Positions 25,017 to 33,628 of a DNA stretch of 55,250 nt are shown piece after piece (positions within the stretch are counted from its first letter, which is position 1; each line of letters starts with the position of its first letter). The notes below the pieces were generated by a model. The model had not been told where the DNA came from. It was given only the letters and a program-made list of their open reading frames with translations, and did no database searches. The translations under genes were made by a program, and so were the position numbers. The DNA is from DAOTTX01 sp034437515 (lineage in GTDB: Bacteria > Chloroflexota > Anaerolineae > Aggregatilineales > Phototrophicaceae): assembly GCA_034437515.1 (NCBI GenBank), contig DAOTTX010000111.1, positions 1 through 55,250 on the forward strand, in the 5' to 3' direction.

Positions 25017-25039
25017 GCCGGGAATCATTGATTCCCGGC
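25017..25039. promoter_or_regulatory. Palindrome at the kinase promoter start site / fumarase terminator
   Basis: An 11-bp-arm inverted repeat (GCCGGGAATCA at 25017-25027 and its complement at 25029-25039) around a single T. On the minus strand it is followed by GATTG and T6, so read-through from the fumarase gene would meet a terminator-like structure. It also covers the predicted transcription start of the kinase promoter at 25041-25069, so it could equally be an operator. Confidence 0.65.
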
Positions 25040-25040
25040 T

Positions 25041-25069
25041 AGTATACTTCATAACGATGTAACGCTCAA
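25041..25069 (-). promoter_or_regulatory. Promoter of the Ser/Thr kinase gene
   Basis: On the minus strand: TTGAGC (-35, plus positions 25064-25069), a 17-nt spacer and TATACT (-10, plus 25041-25046). The start is expected near 25034, inside the palindrome. Confidence 0.6.
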
Positions 25070-25097
25070 TTAACAATGCACCAACGCTTAACCAACC

Positions 25098-26498
25098 CTA
25101 CTGAATACCGCCTTCGGTCATCTGGCGGGCGTCGAGGGCGCGGTCAAGCTCTTCTTCTTCCATCAAGCTCATTTCCAGCACGACCTCACGCACACTTTTA
25201 CCTTCCGCAAGGGATTTTTTCGCAACCTGTGCGCCGTTGTTGTAACCGATGATCGGGTTTAGTGCCGTAACGAGAATTGGATTGCGTGAGAGCCAGCGTT
25301 CGCAGTTCTCTCGGTTGACAATCAAGCCGACGATCAGGCGATCTGTGAAGGCTTTCACCGAGCCAATCGTGACCTGCATCATCTCGTTCAGGTTGTGGGA
25401 GATAATCGGCATCATCACGTTGAGTTCAAACTGACCGGCAGCGCCGCACATATTGACGGCATGGTCGTTACCCATGACGTGATACATGGCCTGGTTGAGC
25501 ATCTCCGCCATAACCGGGTTCACCTTACCCGGCATAATTGAAGAACCGGGCTGCACGGTGGGGCAGGTCAATTCGGAGATGCCCGTCGTCGGCCCAGCGG
25601 AGAGCATACGGACGTCGTTTGCGATGCGGGTGAATTCCATGGCGTTGTTGCGTAGCGCGGCGGAGAAAAAGACCGCGTCCTGCATGGATTGCATTGACTC
25701 GAAAAGGTCATCGGATTCGTGCAGTTCGATGCCGGTGAGTTCGCTGAGTTTCTTCACCATCCGCCCGTGATACTCGGGGTGAGCGTTCAGGCCCGTGCCG
25801 GCTGCCGTACCACCGATACCCAGGCGGCGCAGACCGTCCGCCGCGAACTTGATCTTTTCGATGTTGCGTTCGACGGCTTTGCTCCACGCGCCGACTTCCT
25901 GACCGAGACGAACCGGTACCGCGTCTTGCAGGTGGGTGCGCCCACTCTTGACGATGTCGTCCCATTGTTCGGCGTTCTTGCGGTTTTCGTCGACGAAGTG
26001 CTGCAACGTTTCGACCAGTTCTTCCAGACGCCATAGCACGCCTAACCGGATCGCGGTGGGGATGGTGTCGTTGGTGCTCTGCGCCATGTTGACATGGTCG
26101 TTAGGGTGAACGGGTTTGTTGGGGTCGTCCAACGCATAACCGAGGATTTCATTGGCGCGGTTCGCCATCACCTCGTTGGTGTTCATGTTGTGGCTGGTGC
26201 CGGCCCCCGCCTGGAATGGGTCAACCACGAAGTGTTCGTGGTGCTGCCCGGCGATAATCTCATCACCCGCCTGGATGATGGCGTCCGCGACCTTCGCATC
26301 CAGCAATTCCAGATCCTTATGGACTTCTGCGGCGGCCCGTTTGATCGTCGCCATGCTCCAGATGAACGCAGGCCAGGGTTTCATCCCACTGACCGGAAAG
26401 TTTTCAACAGCGCGTTGTGTCTGTGCGGCGTAATAAGCGTTCGCCGGGACTTTTACTTCGCCGATGGAGTCTTTTTCTGCGCGGAAATCTTCACTCAT
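25098..26498 (-). CDS. fumC: Class II fumarate hydratase (fumarase/aspartase superfamily)
   Basis: A 466-residue homotetrameric lyase that most likely interconverts fumarate and malate in the citric acid cycle. Superfamily signature GSSIMPGKVNPVMAEMLNQ lies near residue 318; other active-site regions are GAGTSHNMNTNEVMANRA near 98, SGRTHLQDAVPVRLGQE near 185 and NPIIGYNNGAQVAKK near 420. The Gly in SIMPGKVNP and the THLQ sequence favour fumarase; aspartases usually have SIMPAKVNP and TQLQ. NMNTNEV and VNPV are more aspartase-like, so aspartate ammonia-lyase is the main alternative. AAAGGTAAC precedes ATG 26498. A hairpin with a T run follows it. Confidence 0.78.
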   Translation of the reverse strand: MSEDFRAEKDSIGEVKVPANAYYAAQTQRAVENFPVSGMKPWPAFIWSMATIKRAAAEVHKDLELLDAKVADAIIQAGDEIIAGQHHEHFVVDPFQAGAGTSHNMNTNEVMANRANEILGYALDDPNKPVHPNDHVNMAQSTNDTIPTAIRLGVLWRLEELVETLQHFVDENRKNAEQWDDIVKSGRTHLQDAVPVRLGQEVGAWSKAVERNIEKIKFAADGLRRLGIGGTAAGTGLNAHPEYHGRMVKKLSELTGIELHESDDLFESMQSMQDAVFFSAALRNNAMEFTRIANDVRMLSAGPTTGISELTCPTVQPGSSIMPGKVNPVMAEMLNQAMYHVMGNDHAVNMCGAAGQFELNVMMPIISHNLNEMMQVTIGSVKAFTDRLIVGLIVNRENCERWLSRNPILVTALNPIIGYNNGAQVAKKSLAEGKSVREVVLEMSLMEEEELDRALDARQMTEGGIQ

Positions 26499-26530
26499 AA
26501 TCTTATGTTACCTTTCTAAATGTTATATAC

Positions 26531-26559
26531 AAAAAGGACGCTACGTATTGTAACGTCCT
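26531..26559 (-). terminator. Intrinsic terminator of the superoxide dismutase gene
   Basis: On the minus strand, AGGACG and CGTCCT (plus 26554-26559 and 26535-26540) enclose a loop with an inner TAC/GTA pairing. T5 follows directly. It is about 30 nt beyond the sod stop and upstream of the fumarase start. Confidence 0.7.
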
Positions 26560-26588
26560 CTTGGTGATCTGTGCAGTGTATGCCGGAA

Positions 26589-27197
26589 CTATTTAGCGGC
26601 CTGGTAAAGTTCGTTGACCTTATCCCAGTTGACAACGTTGAAGAACGCATCAACGTAAGCCGCACGGCGGTTCTGGTAGTTCAGGTAATAGGCATGTTCC
26701 CATACGTCCACACCGAGGATGGGCGTCTTGCCTTCCATCAGCGGGGTGTCCTGGTTCGGCGTTGAAGTAATGGTCAGGCTGCCATCGTTTTCGACGACCA
26801 GCCATGCCCAGCCGGAACCGAACTGCCCGGTCGCAGCACTGGCAAATTGTTCTTTGAAGCTGTCGTAGCTACCAAAGGTGCTGCTAATGGCATCGCCGAT
26901 TGCACCACTGGGTGCGCCGCCACCGTTCGGGCTGAGGGTTTCCCAGAAAAGGCTGTGGTTGGCGAAGCCGCCGCCGTTGTTGCGGACTGCGGTCTGCTTG
27001 TCAGCGGGAAGGCTGCTCAGGTTAGCGAGGATGACTTCAATCGATTTGTCGGCGTGTTCGGTGCCTTCTAGCGCCGCGTTCAGCTTCTTGGTATAGCCAG
27101 CATGATGTTTGTCATGGTGGATTTCCATCGTGCGGGCGTCAATGTGTGGCTCGAGGGCGTCAAATGCGTAAGGAAGTGCGGGAAGTTCAAAAGCCAT
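26589..27197 (-). CDS. Superoxide dismutase, Mn/Fe family (probably Mn)
   Basis: A 202-residue enzyme that converts superoxide to oxygen and peroxide. Metal ligands are visible: His27 in MEIHHDKHHAGY, His in GGGFANHSLFWETL near residue 80, and Asp and His in GVDVWEHAYYLNYQNRRAAY near 163-167. GSGWAWLVV is present, and the Gln-containing TPNQDTPLM segment suggests the Mn form. Length is normal and no signal peptide is seen, so it is cytoplasmic. AAAGGAGAAAC precedes the ATG. It has its own promoter and terminator, so it is monocistronic. Confidence 0.93.
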   Translation of the reverse strand: MAFELPALPYAFDALEPHIDARTMEIHHDKHHAGYTKKLNAALEGTEHADKSIEVILANLSSLPADKQTAVRNNGGGFANHSLFWETLSPNGGGAPSGAIGDAISSTFGSYDSFKEQFASAATGQFGSGWAWLVVENDGSLTITSTPNQDTPLMEGKTPILGVDVWEHAYYLNYQNRRAAYVDAFFNVVNWDKVNELYQAAK

Positions 27198-27244
27198 TTA
27201 AAGTTTCTCCTTTGGCGTGAATTTTATAAGTAACTATTCCCTAG

Positions 27245-27273
27245 TCTATAGAGCAGGCATAAGAATCGTCTAA
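27245..27273 (-). promoter_or_regulatory. Promoter of the superoxide dismutase gene
   Basis: On the minus strand: TTAGAC (plus 27268-27273), a 17-nt spacer and TATAGA (plus 27245-27250), about 48 nt before the coding start. Confidence 0.45.
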
Positions 27274-27345
27274 GACACCCTGCCTATAGCAATGAGAGTA
27301 AGGTTAAAATGTCGAGAATTCTACCAAGACGAGAAAAGGGATCTT

Positions 27346-28281
27346 ATGACTGAAGGTAAACTCGCGCAGCAAACCTCACCTTTAGTTTCATCGTATCTGG
27401 TGCTGGCGATCGGGGTCTGTGCCGTGTCATTGGCCGCGATTTTCATCCGGCTGGCACAGAATGAAGCCGTACCCTCACTGCTCATCGCTGAGGGGCGTCT
27501 GCTGCTCGCCGCGTTGATCCTCACACCGGCGGTGTTGCGTCGGGCGGACTATGTTGAACAGGTGCGTGGGCTGAGCCGGGGTGATCTCGGTCTGGTGGCG
27601 GTCGCCGGGTTTTTTCTCGCGCTGCATTTTGCTTCCTGGGTGACATCGCTGGAATACACTTCCGTGTTGATTAGTGGTGTGCTGGTCACGACGACGCCGA
27701 TCTGGGTGGCATTGCTGGAAGTCTTCGTGCTGCGGGCGCGGATCTCTCGACGGGTGATCGCCGGTCTGTTGGTCGCCTTTACGGGCGGCGTGATGATCGG
27801 TCTTTCCGGTGATGTTGCGGATGATGTCGTCGCTGGTGATTCACTGATTGGCGCGGCGCTTTCGGTCATCGGGGCGGTGACGGTGGCAGTGTATCTCATC
27901 ATCGGACGTAAGCTGCGGGCGAGTATCGCGCTGACGCCGTATGTCTGGTTGGTCTATGGTTTTGCTGCACTGGTGTTGTCAATCGGTGTTTTGCTTTCTG
28001 GCACGCAGATCGTCGGGCACAGCCTGAGCGGTTATTTCTGGATTGTCGTGCTGGCGCTGGTGCCGCAGTTAGTCGGGCATTCGTCGCTGAATTATGCGCT
28101 GGCATATCTGCCGGCGACGTTGGTCAGTGTGGCAACACAGCTCGAACCGGTGCTGAGTACAGCCGTCGCGCTCGTCATCTTTAATGAGATCCCAGGGGTG
28201 TGGCAGGTGATCGGTGGTGTCGTGATTATGACTGGGGTCACACTTGCGACGTTGCGCCGCTCACCGGCCCCGGCGGAGTGA
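27346..28281 (+). CDS. EamA/DMT-family transporter
   Basis: A 311-residue membrane protein with about ten predicted helices in two EamA halves, roughly residues 20-140 and 155-300. Family signs include AAIFIRLAQ near the first helix, LHFASWVTSLEYTSVLISGVLV at the end of the first half, and GHSSLNYALAYLPATLVSVA with LEPVLSTAVALVIFNE in the second. This superfamily exports small metabolites such as amino acids; the substrate cannot be told. I choose ATG 27346, 5 nt after AAGGGA, over ATG 27292, which adds a charged leader without a ribosome-binding site. The next gene starts 3 nt after its stop and is probably cotranscribed. Confidence 0.85.
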   Translation: MTEGKLAQQTSPLVSSYLVLAIGVCAVSLAAIFIRLAQNEAVPSLLIAEGRLLLAALILTPAVLRRADYVEQVRGLSRGDLGLVAVAGFFLALHFASWVTSLEYTSVLISGVLVTTTPIWVALLEVFVLRARISRRVIAGLLVAFTGGVMIGLSGDVADDVVAGDSLIGAALSVIGAVTVAVYLIIGRKLRASIALTPYVWLVYGFAALVLSIGVLLSGTQIVGHSLSGYFWIVVLALVPQLVGHSSLNYALAYLPATLVSVATQLEPVLSTAVALVIFNEIPGVWQVIGGVVIMTGVTLATLRRSPAPAE

Positions 28282-28284
28282 GCC

Positions 28285-29595
28285 ATGCGCCGTTTGATCG
28301 ATATACTGTGGGTCGTCGGCTGGATGTTCTACGTACTGGCAGGGACGCCACTGGTACCGTTTCATGGTGATGAAGCGACGACGATCTGGATGAGCCGTGA
28401 TTATGGCTATCTGGTGAATGGGCAGGTGAACCGTGTGAGCTATCAACAGCCGCCGGTTGATAAGGCTGAGCAGCAACTCCGTCTGATTACCGGGGCGCTC
28501 ACCAAATATCTGATGGGCGTTTCCTGGCAGTTGAACGGTTATGACACCGACGACCTTAACGAGCAGTGGGTGTGGGGGGCGGGTTGGTCGTGGAACCAAC
28601 AGAACGGACATGCACCCGACGATACGCTGCTGATGCTGGGTCGCTGGCCTTCCGCGCTAATGCTGGCGCTGAGTGTGCCTGTCATGTTTGTCATCGCGCA
28701 TATCACCGGGGCACGGGTTGCGGCTTACGTGGCGGTGACGTTGCTGGCGTTGAATCCGGCGGTGCTGCTTAACGGGCGGCGAGCGATGTTTGAGGGGGGA
28801 TTGATCTTGTTTAGTTTGTTGGTGGTACTGGCGGGACTGCTTTTTGTCCAAAAACAGACATGGCGGCGGGCGCTTTTCCTCGGTGTGATGGGTGGGTTGG
28901 CGTTGGCGGCAAAGCATACGGCTTTGTTTACGTTGCTGCCGATCTTCGCCGGTGGTGCGGCGATTTTGATATGGCGATACCGCAACCAGATGCGAGAACT
29001 TATTCTTCCTATAGTCAAGATAAGTATGGCGAGCCTTGTTAGTCTGAGCCTGTTTTATGCACTTCATCCGGTCTGGTGGGGCGATCCCATCGAACGGGTC
29101 GAGCATGTCATCGAGGCACGCACAATCATCTTACAGGGGCAACTGGACGCCTTCGGCGGCTACACAGATTTCAACGACCAGATCAACCGCGGCCTTCAGC
29201 AGATTTTCGTCGCCTCCCCACAATACTACGAGGTGCCGGGGTGGGGCGATTACATCGCCAACGAAATACGCGAGTACGAACATTCGCTATGGGACGGCTT
29301 CAGCTTCGGTGGCAGCCTCCCCGGTCTGTTGATCGTCCTTTTCTTATGCGTCACCGGCATCCGATGGCTGGTTAGCCAACAGCGCGAAACCACATATCTC
29401 GTGCTGATCTCGTCGCTGAGTGTGCTGATGTTGTCGATTCTCATTAATCCCATCGAGTGGCAGCGTTATTATCTCATCGCGTATCCGGCAGTTGGGTTAA
29501 TGGTCGGTTACGGCTGTGGATGGTTGCACACTGTCATCACCTCAACAGTAGACGGGACAGAATCATCAGCGCAAAACGAGCAGCGCGTTCGATAA
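28285..29595 (+). CDS. GT-C type membrane glycosyltransferase (PMT/ArnT-like)
   Basis: A 436-residue polytopic protein with about nine hydrophobic helices. The first external loop carries HGDEATTIWMSRD, the acidic Asp-Glu motif used by polyprenol-phosphate-dependent GT-C enzymes, and YQQPPVDK fits the same loop. Further helices are PSALMLALSVPVMFVIAH and FLGVMGGLALAAKHTALFTLLP, the latter a typical PMT_2 motif. It probably transfers a sugar from a lipid carrier to a protein or lipid outside the membrane. Only 3 nt separate it from the EamA gene. Its 3' end overlaps the convergent CHAD gene by 30 nt. Confidence 0.7.
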   Translation: MRRLIDILWVVGWMFYVLAGTPLVPFHGDEATTIWMSRDYGYLVNGQVNRVSYQQPPVDKAEQQLRLITGALTKYLMGVSWQLNGYDTDDLNEQWVWGAGWSWNQQNGHAPDDTLLMLGRWPSALMLALSVPVMFVIAHITGARVAAYVAVTLLALNPAVLLNGRRAMFEGGLILFSLLVVLAGLLFVQKQTWRRALFLGVMGGLALAAKHTALFTLLPIFAGGAAILIWRYRNQMRELILPIVKISMASLVSLSLFYALHPVWWGDPIERVEHVIEARTIILQGQLDAFGGYTDFNDQINRGLQQIFVASPQYYEVPGWGDYIANEIREYEHSLWDGFSFGGSLPGLLIVLFLCVTGIRWLVSQQRETTYLVLISSLSVLMLSILINPIEWQRYYLIAYPAVGLMVGYGCGWLHTVITSTVDGTESSAQNEQRVR

Positions 29596-30510
29596 CTTCT
29601 GTTGCACGGTACGGGTGTTGAACCGTTCCCATACGTCACCAAAATCATCAAGATAAGACTGATGCGTCTCATGTAGTTGGTCGAGGTAGGTTTGCAAATC
29701 CTCAAGTTGTTGTGATGTCAGGTCAACCTTTTCGCGCGCAGACGTAAGTTGTGCCTGCGCGTTGAACGTATCATTGAGTTCACCGAGATAATCCTGAATG
29801 CCCTTGAGTTCCTCGATGAAGTCATCAGCACCGGCACCCAGCAACTCAGCGAAGTGGGCGATCAGATAGCGTAATTGCTTAAACTCGATCCGCAATTTGT
29901 GGAGCAATCTGGGGTCGGGTTCTGCAAGCACGTTGTCGTAAGCACGCACGGCGGCGAGATGCTCATTGATAATGACGGGTAACACATGCCGTATCTGATA
30001 GGGTTCGCTGGTTTCTGTATTGACCTTCTTAGTCCATTTGCCCTCTTTGAGCAAAAATCTGGAAAATTCCTTGACGAACTGCTTGTGTTCGCTCGAGTCC
30101 AAAAACTTGACTAATTTCTTGCGTGCCTTGCCGCGCTTGCGCTCCAATTTCTCGATAATCGGTAGCATGTCTAACTGGTCGTTATTCTGTAGAGCGCCGA
30201 TCATCACATCCATGTCACGTACATCACCGAGCAGGGAAGCCAGCCGCTGTACGTGTTCGACATAAGGTTTCAACTTCTTGGATTTGTAATAGTCGTCCAG
30301 CAAATTGAAGAGTGAGCGTAAACGCCGAGTCGCGACGCGCATTTGATGCAAGTCTTCCGGGCGCTCACCGCTGCGGTTGCCGGTCTCGTTTTCCAGGATT
30401 TGGATCATGTCGTGCAGCATCGCTTTACGTCCAGCTTCCGCCATCGTGTCGTGCGGATGCGGGGCGACCTCGTTTGCTTGAAGTGTTTCAAGGATACTTT
30501 GCTTTGCCAT
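29566..30510 (-). CDS. CHAD-domain protein
   Basis: A 314-residue protein made largely of one CHAD domain, an all-helical bundle with conserved basic and His residues that binds inorganic polyphosphate. The two internal halves are visible as LHQMRVATRRLRSLFNLLDD near residue 55 and LHKLRIEFKQLRYLIAHFAE near 225. Lys/Arg-rich helices lie between them (EKLERKRGKARKKLVKFL). There is no attached CYTH domain, unlike many triphosphatase-linked members. I use ATG 30510 (MAKQSILETL) because GAGGAA lies just upstream; the extension to 30582 lacks one. No polyphosphate kinase is in the window. Confidence 0.85.
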   Translation of the reverse strand: MAKQSILETLQANEVAPHPHDTMAEAGRKAMLHDMIQILENETGNRSGERPEDLHQMRVATRRLRSLFNLLDDYYKSKKLKPYVEHVQRLASLLGDVRDMDVMIGALQNNDQLDMLPIIEKLERKRGKARKKLVKFLDSSEHKQFVKEFSRFLLKEGKWTKKVNTETSEPYQIRHVLPVIINEHLAAVRAYDNVLAEPDPRLLHKLRIEFKQLRYLIAHFAELLGAGADDFIEELKGIQDYLGELNDTFNAQAQLTSAREKVDLTSQQLEDLQTYLDQLHETHQSYLDDFGDVWERFNTRTVQQKLSNALLVLR

Positions 30511-30541
30511 GTTTTCCTCATTCTTGTGGTATGCGATGTCT

Positions 30542-30569
30542 ATTCTAGCAAGGTTTATAATTTTGTTAA
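30542..30569 (-). promoter_or_regulatory. Promoter of the CHAD gene
   Basis: On the minus strand: TTAACA (plus 30564-30569), a 16-nt spacer and TAGAAT (plus 30542-30547), about 30 nt before ATG 30510. Confidence 0.5.
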
Positions 30570-30673
30570 GCCATTTAAACAAAATTTAACAATACGATCC
30601 TGTTTGCGCATTTCTTTAGGGAACACTATATTTTCTAAAGCACAACATATGTTTTTTTAAAGGTGATTTTTAC

Positions 30674-31855
30674 ATGCAAATATACGGTGAAGTAAAACCC
30701 GGCTTTGAGGCTGTGCGTGACGAATTTGAACGCAATTTTCGAGAGCGCGGCGAACTCGGTGCCGCGTGTGCGGTATATCATCGTGGTGAAAAGATTGTTG
30801 ACTTATGGGGCGGCCTTCGTGATGAGAAGACCGGCGCACCCTGGCAAGAAGACACTCTGATTGTGGTGTTTTCGACGACGAAGGGTGTAGCATCGATGGC
30901 GGTTGCGGTCGCACATTCCCGCGGTTTGTTTGACTACGATGATCCCGTTACGAAATATTGGCCTGAGTTCGCGCAAAATGGTAAAGAAGCTGTGACGATC
31001 CGTCAGTTACTTAATCATCAGGCGGGGTTACCTGCTATTGACGAGCCGCTGGACTTAGCCATTCTTGGCGACCCTGACCGTACCGCCGCTATTATTGCGC
31101 GTCAAAAGCCAGCCTGGGAGCCAGGGACACATCATGGTTATCACGGGATTTCACTGGGTTGGTATGAAAGCGAATTGATCCGTCGTTTTGATCCGCAAGG
31201 CCGCACGATTGGTCAGTATTTTCGAGACGAAGTTGCCGAGCCACTAGGGTTGGAGTTCTACATCGGTTTACCCTCAGATGTGCCACGGGAACGGCTGGCG
31301 ACGATCAAAGGTTACAAGCGTTGGCAACTTCTCTTTAACCTGGACAAAATGCCGCGTCCTTTTGTCTTTGCGATCCTCAATCCCCGTTCGTTAACCGCCC
31401 GTACCTTCGGCAACCCGGCAATCTTAGAAGAAATCAACGGCTATAACGAGCGTCATATGCTGGAAATTGAGTTGCCAGCGGCAAACGGTGTCGGGCAAGT
31501 GCGGAGCATCGCTCGTGCATACAGCGAATTTGCGACCGGTGATGAAACACTCGGATTAAGTGAAAAGACACTCGACGAATTAAAAAGTCCGGTGAAGCCA
31601 CCCTCTGAGGGGCTTAAAGATCAAGTCTTGCGGATTGAGACGGCGTTTTCACTGGGGTATCTGAAGCCGTTTCCGGGTTTTCGCTTCGGCACCGATGAAC
31701 AGTCCTTCGGCACGCCCGGTGCCGGTGGTTCATTCGCATTTGCCGACCCGGTAGCGGAGATTGGTTTCGCGTATGCGATGAATCGTTCTGGCTTTTACCT
31801 ATGGAATGATCCGCGCGAAGAAGCGTTGCGTGAGGCCGTCTACCGCGCATTATGA
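30674..31855 (+). CDS. Serine hydrolase, class C beta-lactamase-like (family VIII esterase type)
   Basis: A 393-residue protein of the beta-lactamase/esterase EstB superfamily. The nucleophile motif SxxK is STTK near residue 68. The YxN-like position reads GYHGISLGWYESELIRR near 155, a pattern seen in family VIII esterases rather than true beta-lactamases. FGTPGAGGSFAFADP near 345 takes the place of the KTG-like motif. There is no signal peptide, which also argues for an intracellular esterase. AAAGGTGA lies upstream of ATG 30674. Natural substrate unknown. Confidence 0.82.
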   Translation: MQIYGEVKPGFEAVRDEFERNFRERGELGAACAVYHRGEKIVDLWGGLRDEKTGAPWQEDTLIVVFSTTKGVASMAVAVAHSRGLFDYDDPVTKYWPEFAQNGKEAVTIRQLLNHQAGLPAIDEPLDLAILGDPDRTAAIIARQKPAWEPGTHHGYHGISLGWYESELIRRFDPQGRTIGQYFRDEVAEPLGLEFYIGLPSDVPRERLATIKGYKRWQLLFNLDKMPRPFVFAILNPRSLTARTFGNPAILEEINGYNERHMLEIELPAANGVGQVRSIARAYSEFATGDETLGLSEKTLDELKSPVKPPSEGLKDQVLRIETAFSLGYLKPFPGFRFGTDEQSFGTPGAGGSFAFADPVAEIGFAYAMNRSGFYLWNDPREEALREAVYRAL

Positions 31856-31890
31856 TGTATGAAGTAAATTTTATCTCATGATAGGTGAGA

Positions 31891-31899
31891 TGTTATAAT
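31891..31899 (+). promoter_or_regulatory. Extended -10 promoter of the mutase gene
   Basis: TGTTATAAT, a perfect TATAAT (31894-31899) with the TGn extension at 31891-31893; the -35 region is weak. The start is expected near 31906, giving a short leader that contains AGGAG at 31916-31920 before ATG 31931. No cobalamin riboswitch fits in this gap. Confidence 0.6.
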
Positions 31900-31930
31900 C
31901 TGGTGTAAATAGATCAGGAGATGAGTACGA

Positions 31931-33613
31931 ATGAGCTTTGACAATAAGAAATTAGAGAAGTTAGCCGCCTATCATGATAAGTGGGAAAAGAATACCTTAA
32001 AGAAAACGCTCGACCGGCGACCAGAACGCGACAACAAGTTTATGACCCAATCGAGCGTGCCGATCAAACGCCTTTACACACCGCTCGATATCGCTGACCT
32101 TGAATACGAGCGTGATCTCGGTGATCCAGGTGAATACCCGTACACACGCGGTGTTCACGCGACCGGGCATCGGGGGAAGTTGTGGACGATGCGTATGTTC
32201 GCCGGTTTCGGCACCGCCGAAGAGACGAACGAACGTTATAAATATCTGATTGACCAGGGCAACATGGGTTTATCGGTCGCGTTTGATCTGGCGACACTCA
32301 TGGGCTACGACACTGACGCGCCCGAAGCATTGGGCGAGTTTGGTAAGTGCGGTGTCGCGGTGAGTTCGCTTAAAGATATGGAAATTTTATTCGATGGAAT
32401 CGCACTGGACGAAATTTCCACCAGTATGACCATCAATAGTCCAGCAGCGATTATCTGGGCGTTTTACATCGCCGCAGCGGAAAAACAGGGCGTGCCGATG
32501 GAAAAGCTCAACGGTACCCTGCAAAACGACATTCTCAAAGAATATATCGCGCAGAAAGAGTTCATCTTTCCGCCGGGGCCGTCCATGCGTATCGTGACGG
32601 ATACGGTCGAGTTCGCCACACAGCACATGCCGCTGTGGAACAGCATCAGCGTCAGCGGCTATCATATCCGCGAAGCGGGCAGCACCGCCGTCCAGGAACT
32701 CGCGTTCACGCTGGCGGACGGCATGGAGTACGTGCGCTGGGCGCTGGATCGCGGTCTGGATGTTGACTCGTTTGCACCCCGTATTAGCTTTTTCTTCAAC
32801 AGCCACAACGACTTCTTCGAGGAGATCGCCAAGATGCGGGCAGCACGGCGCATCTGGGCGCGAGAGATGCGTGAGACCTTCGGCGCGAAGAACCCGCGCT
32901 CCTGGTTGATGCGCTTCCATACCCAGACTGCCGGGGTCAGCCTGACCGCACAGCAACCGGAGATCAACATTGTGCGGGTGGCGTTGCAGGCGTTAGCAGG
33001 GGTACTTGGCGGTACACAGTCCCTCCATACGAACAGCATGGACGAAGCCCTTGCGCTGCCGAGCGAACACGCGGTGACCGTCGCGCTGCGCACACAGCAG
33101 ATCATCGCCGAAGAGAGCGGTGTGACCAACACGGTTGATCCGCTGGGCGGGAGCTATTTCATCGAGGCGTTGACCAACGAAACCGAAGCCGCAGCTTACG
33201 AGTATTTCCGTCGCATTGAGGAGATGGGCGGCGTACTGCCCGCGCTCGAATCCGGTTTCTTCCAGCAGGAGATCGCCGATGCGAGTTATCGCCATCAGCA
33301 AGAGCTTGAGCGAGATGAACGCGCTATCGTCGGTGTGAGCAAATATGCGACGACGGAATATCCCAAAGTGCCGATTTTAAAGATGGATCCGCAGGGCTAC
33401 GAGCGGCAGATGAGCCGCCTGGAAACCCTACGTGCGGAGCGTGACAACGAAAAGGTCGAGCAAACACTTGATGCGCTGCGCCGGGCCTGTGAGGGTAACG
33501 AAAACACCATGCCCTATCTCATCGAAGCGGCGAAAGCCTATGCTACACTTGGGGAGATAACCGACGTCATGCGCGAGGTCTTCGGCATTTACCGGGAACC
33601 GATGCATATCTAA
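31931..33613 (+). CDS. Cobalamin-dependent acyl-CoA mutase large subunit (isobutyryl-CoA mutase-like residues)
   Basis: A 560-residue TIM-barrel subunit of the methylmalonyl-CoA mutase superfamily, without a fused B12-binding domain, so a separate small subunit is needed; none is in the window. Family stretches: YPYTRG near 70, FAGFGTAEETNERYKYL at 90-106, GLSVAFDLATLMGYD, SVSGYHIREAG, FHTQTAGVSLTAQQP and GTQSLHTNSMDEALALP. The two residues that set substrate choice are Phe90 and Gln208. In Propionibacterium methylmalonyl-CoA mutase these are Tyr89 and Arg207, whereas isobutyryl-CoA mutase has Phe and Gln. It therefore probably interconverts isobutyryl- and butyryl-CoA or a similar non-carboxylated pair. 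A DUF4177-like gene follows after 15 nt. Confidence 0.85.
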   Translation: MSFDNKKLEKLAAYHDKWEKNTLKKTLDRRPERDNKFMTQSSVPIKRLYTPLDIADLEYERDLGDPGEYPYTRGVHATGHRGKLWTMRMFAGFGTAEETNERYKYLIDQGNMGLSVAFDLATLMGYDTDAPEALGEFGKCGVAVSSLKDMEILFDGIALDEISTSMTINSPAAIIWAFYIAAAEKQGVPMEKLNGTLQNDILKEYIAQKEFIFPPGPSMRIVTDTVEFATQHMPLWNSISVSGYHIREAGSTAVQELAFTLADGMEYVRWALDRGLDVDSFAPRISFFFNSHNDFFEEIAKMRAARRIWAREMRETFGAKNPRSWLMRFHTQTAGVSLTAQQPEINIVRVALQALAGVLGGTQSLHTNSMDEALALPSEHAVTVALRTQQIIAEESGVTNTVDPLGGSYFIEALTNETEAAAYEYFRRIEEMGGVLPALESGFFQQEIADASYRHQQELERDERAIVGVSKYATTEYPKVPILKMDPQGYERQMSRLETLRAERDNEKVEQTLDALRRACEGNENTMPYLIEAAKAYATLGEITDVMREVFGIYREPMHI

Positions 33614-33628
33614 ACGAGGAGTGACGGC

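Noticed and set aside
30674..31855. True beta-lactamase
   Set aside because: There is no signal peptide, and GYHG and FGTPGAGG replace the YxN and KTG motifs, which fits a family VIII esterase-type hydrolase better.
31856..31930. Cobalamin riboswitch before the mutase gene
   Set aside because: The 75-nt gap is too short for the roughly 200-nt element and lacks a B12-box-like sequence; it holds a promoter instead.
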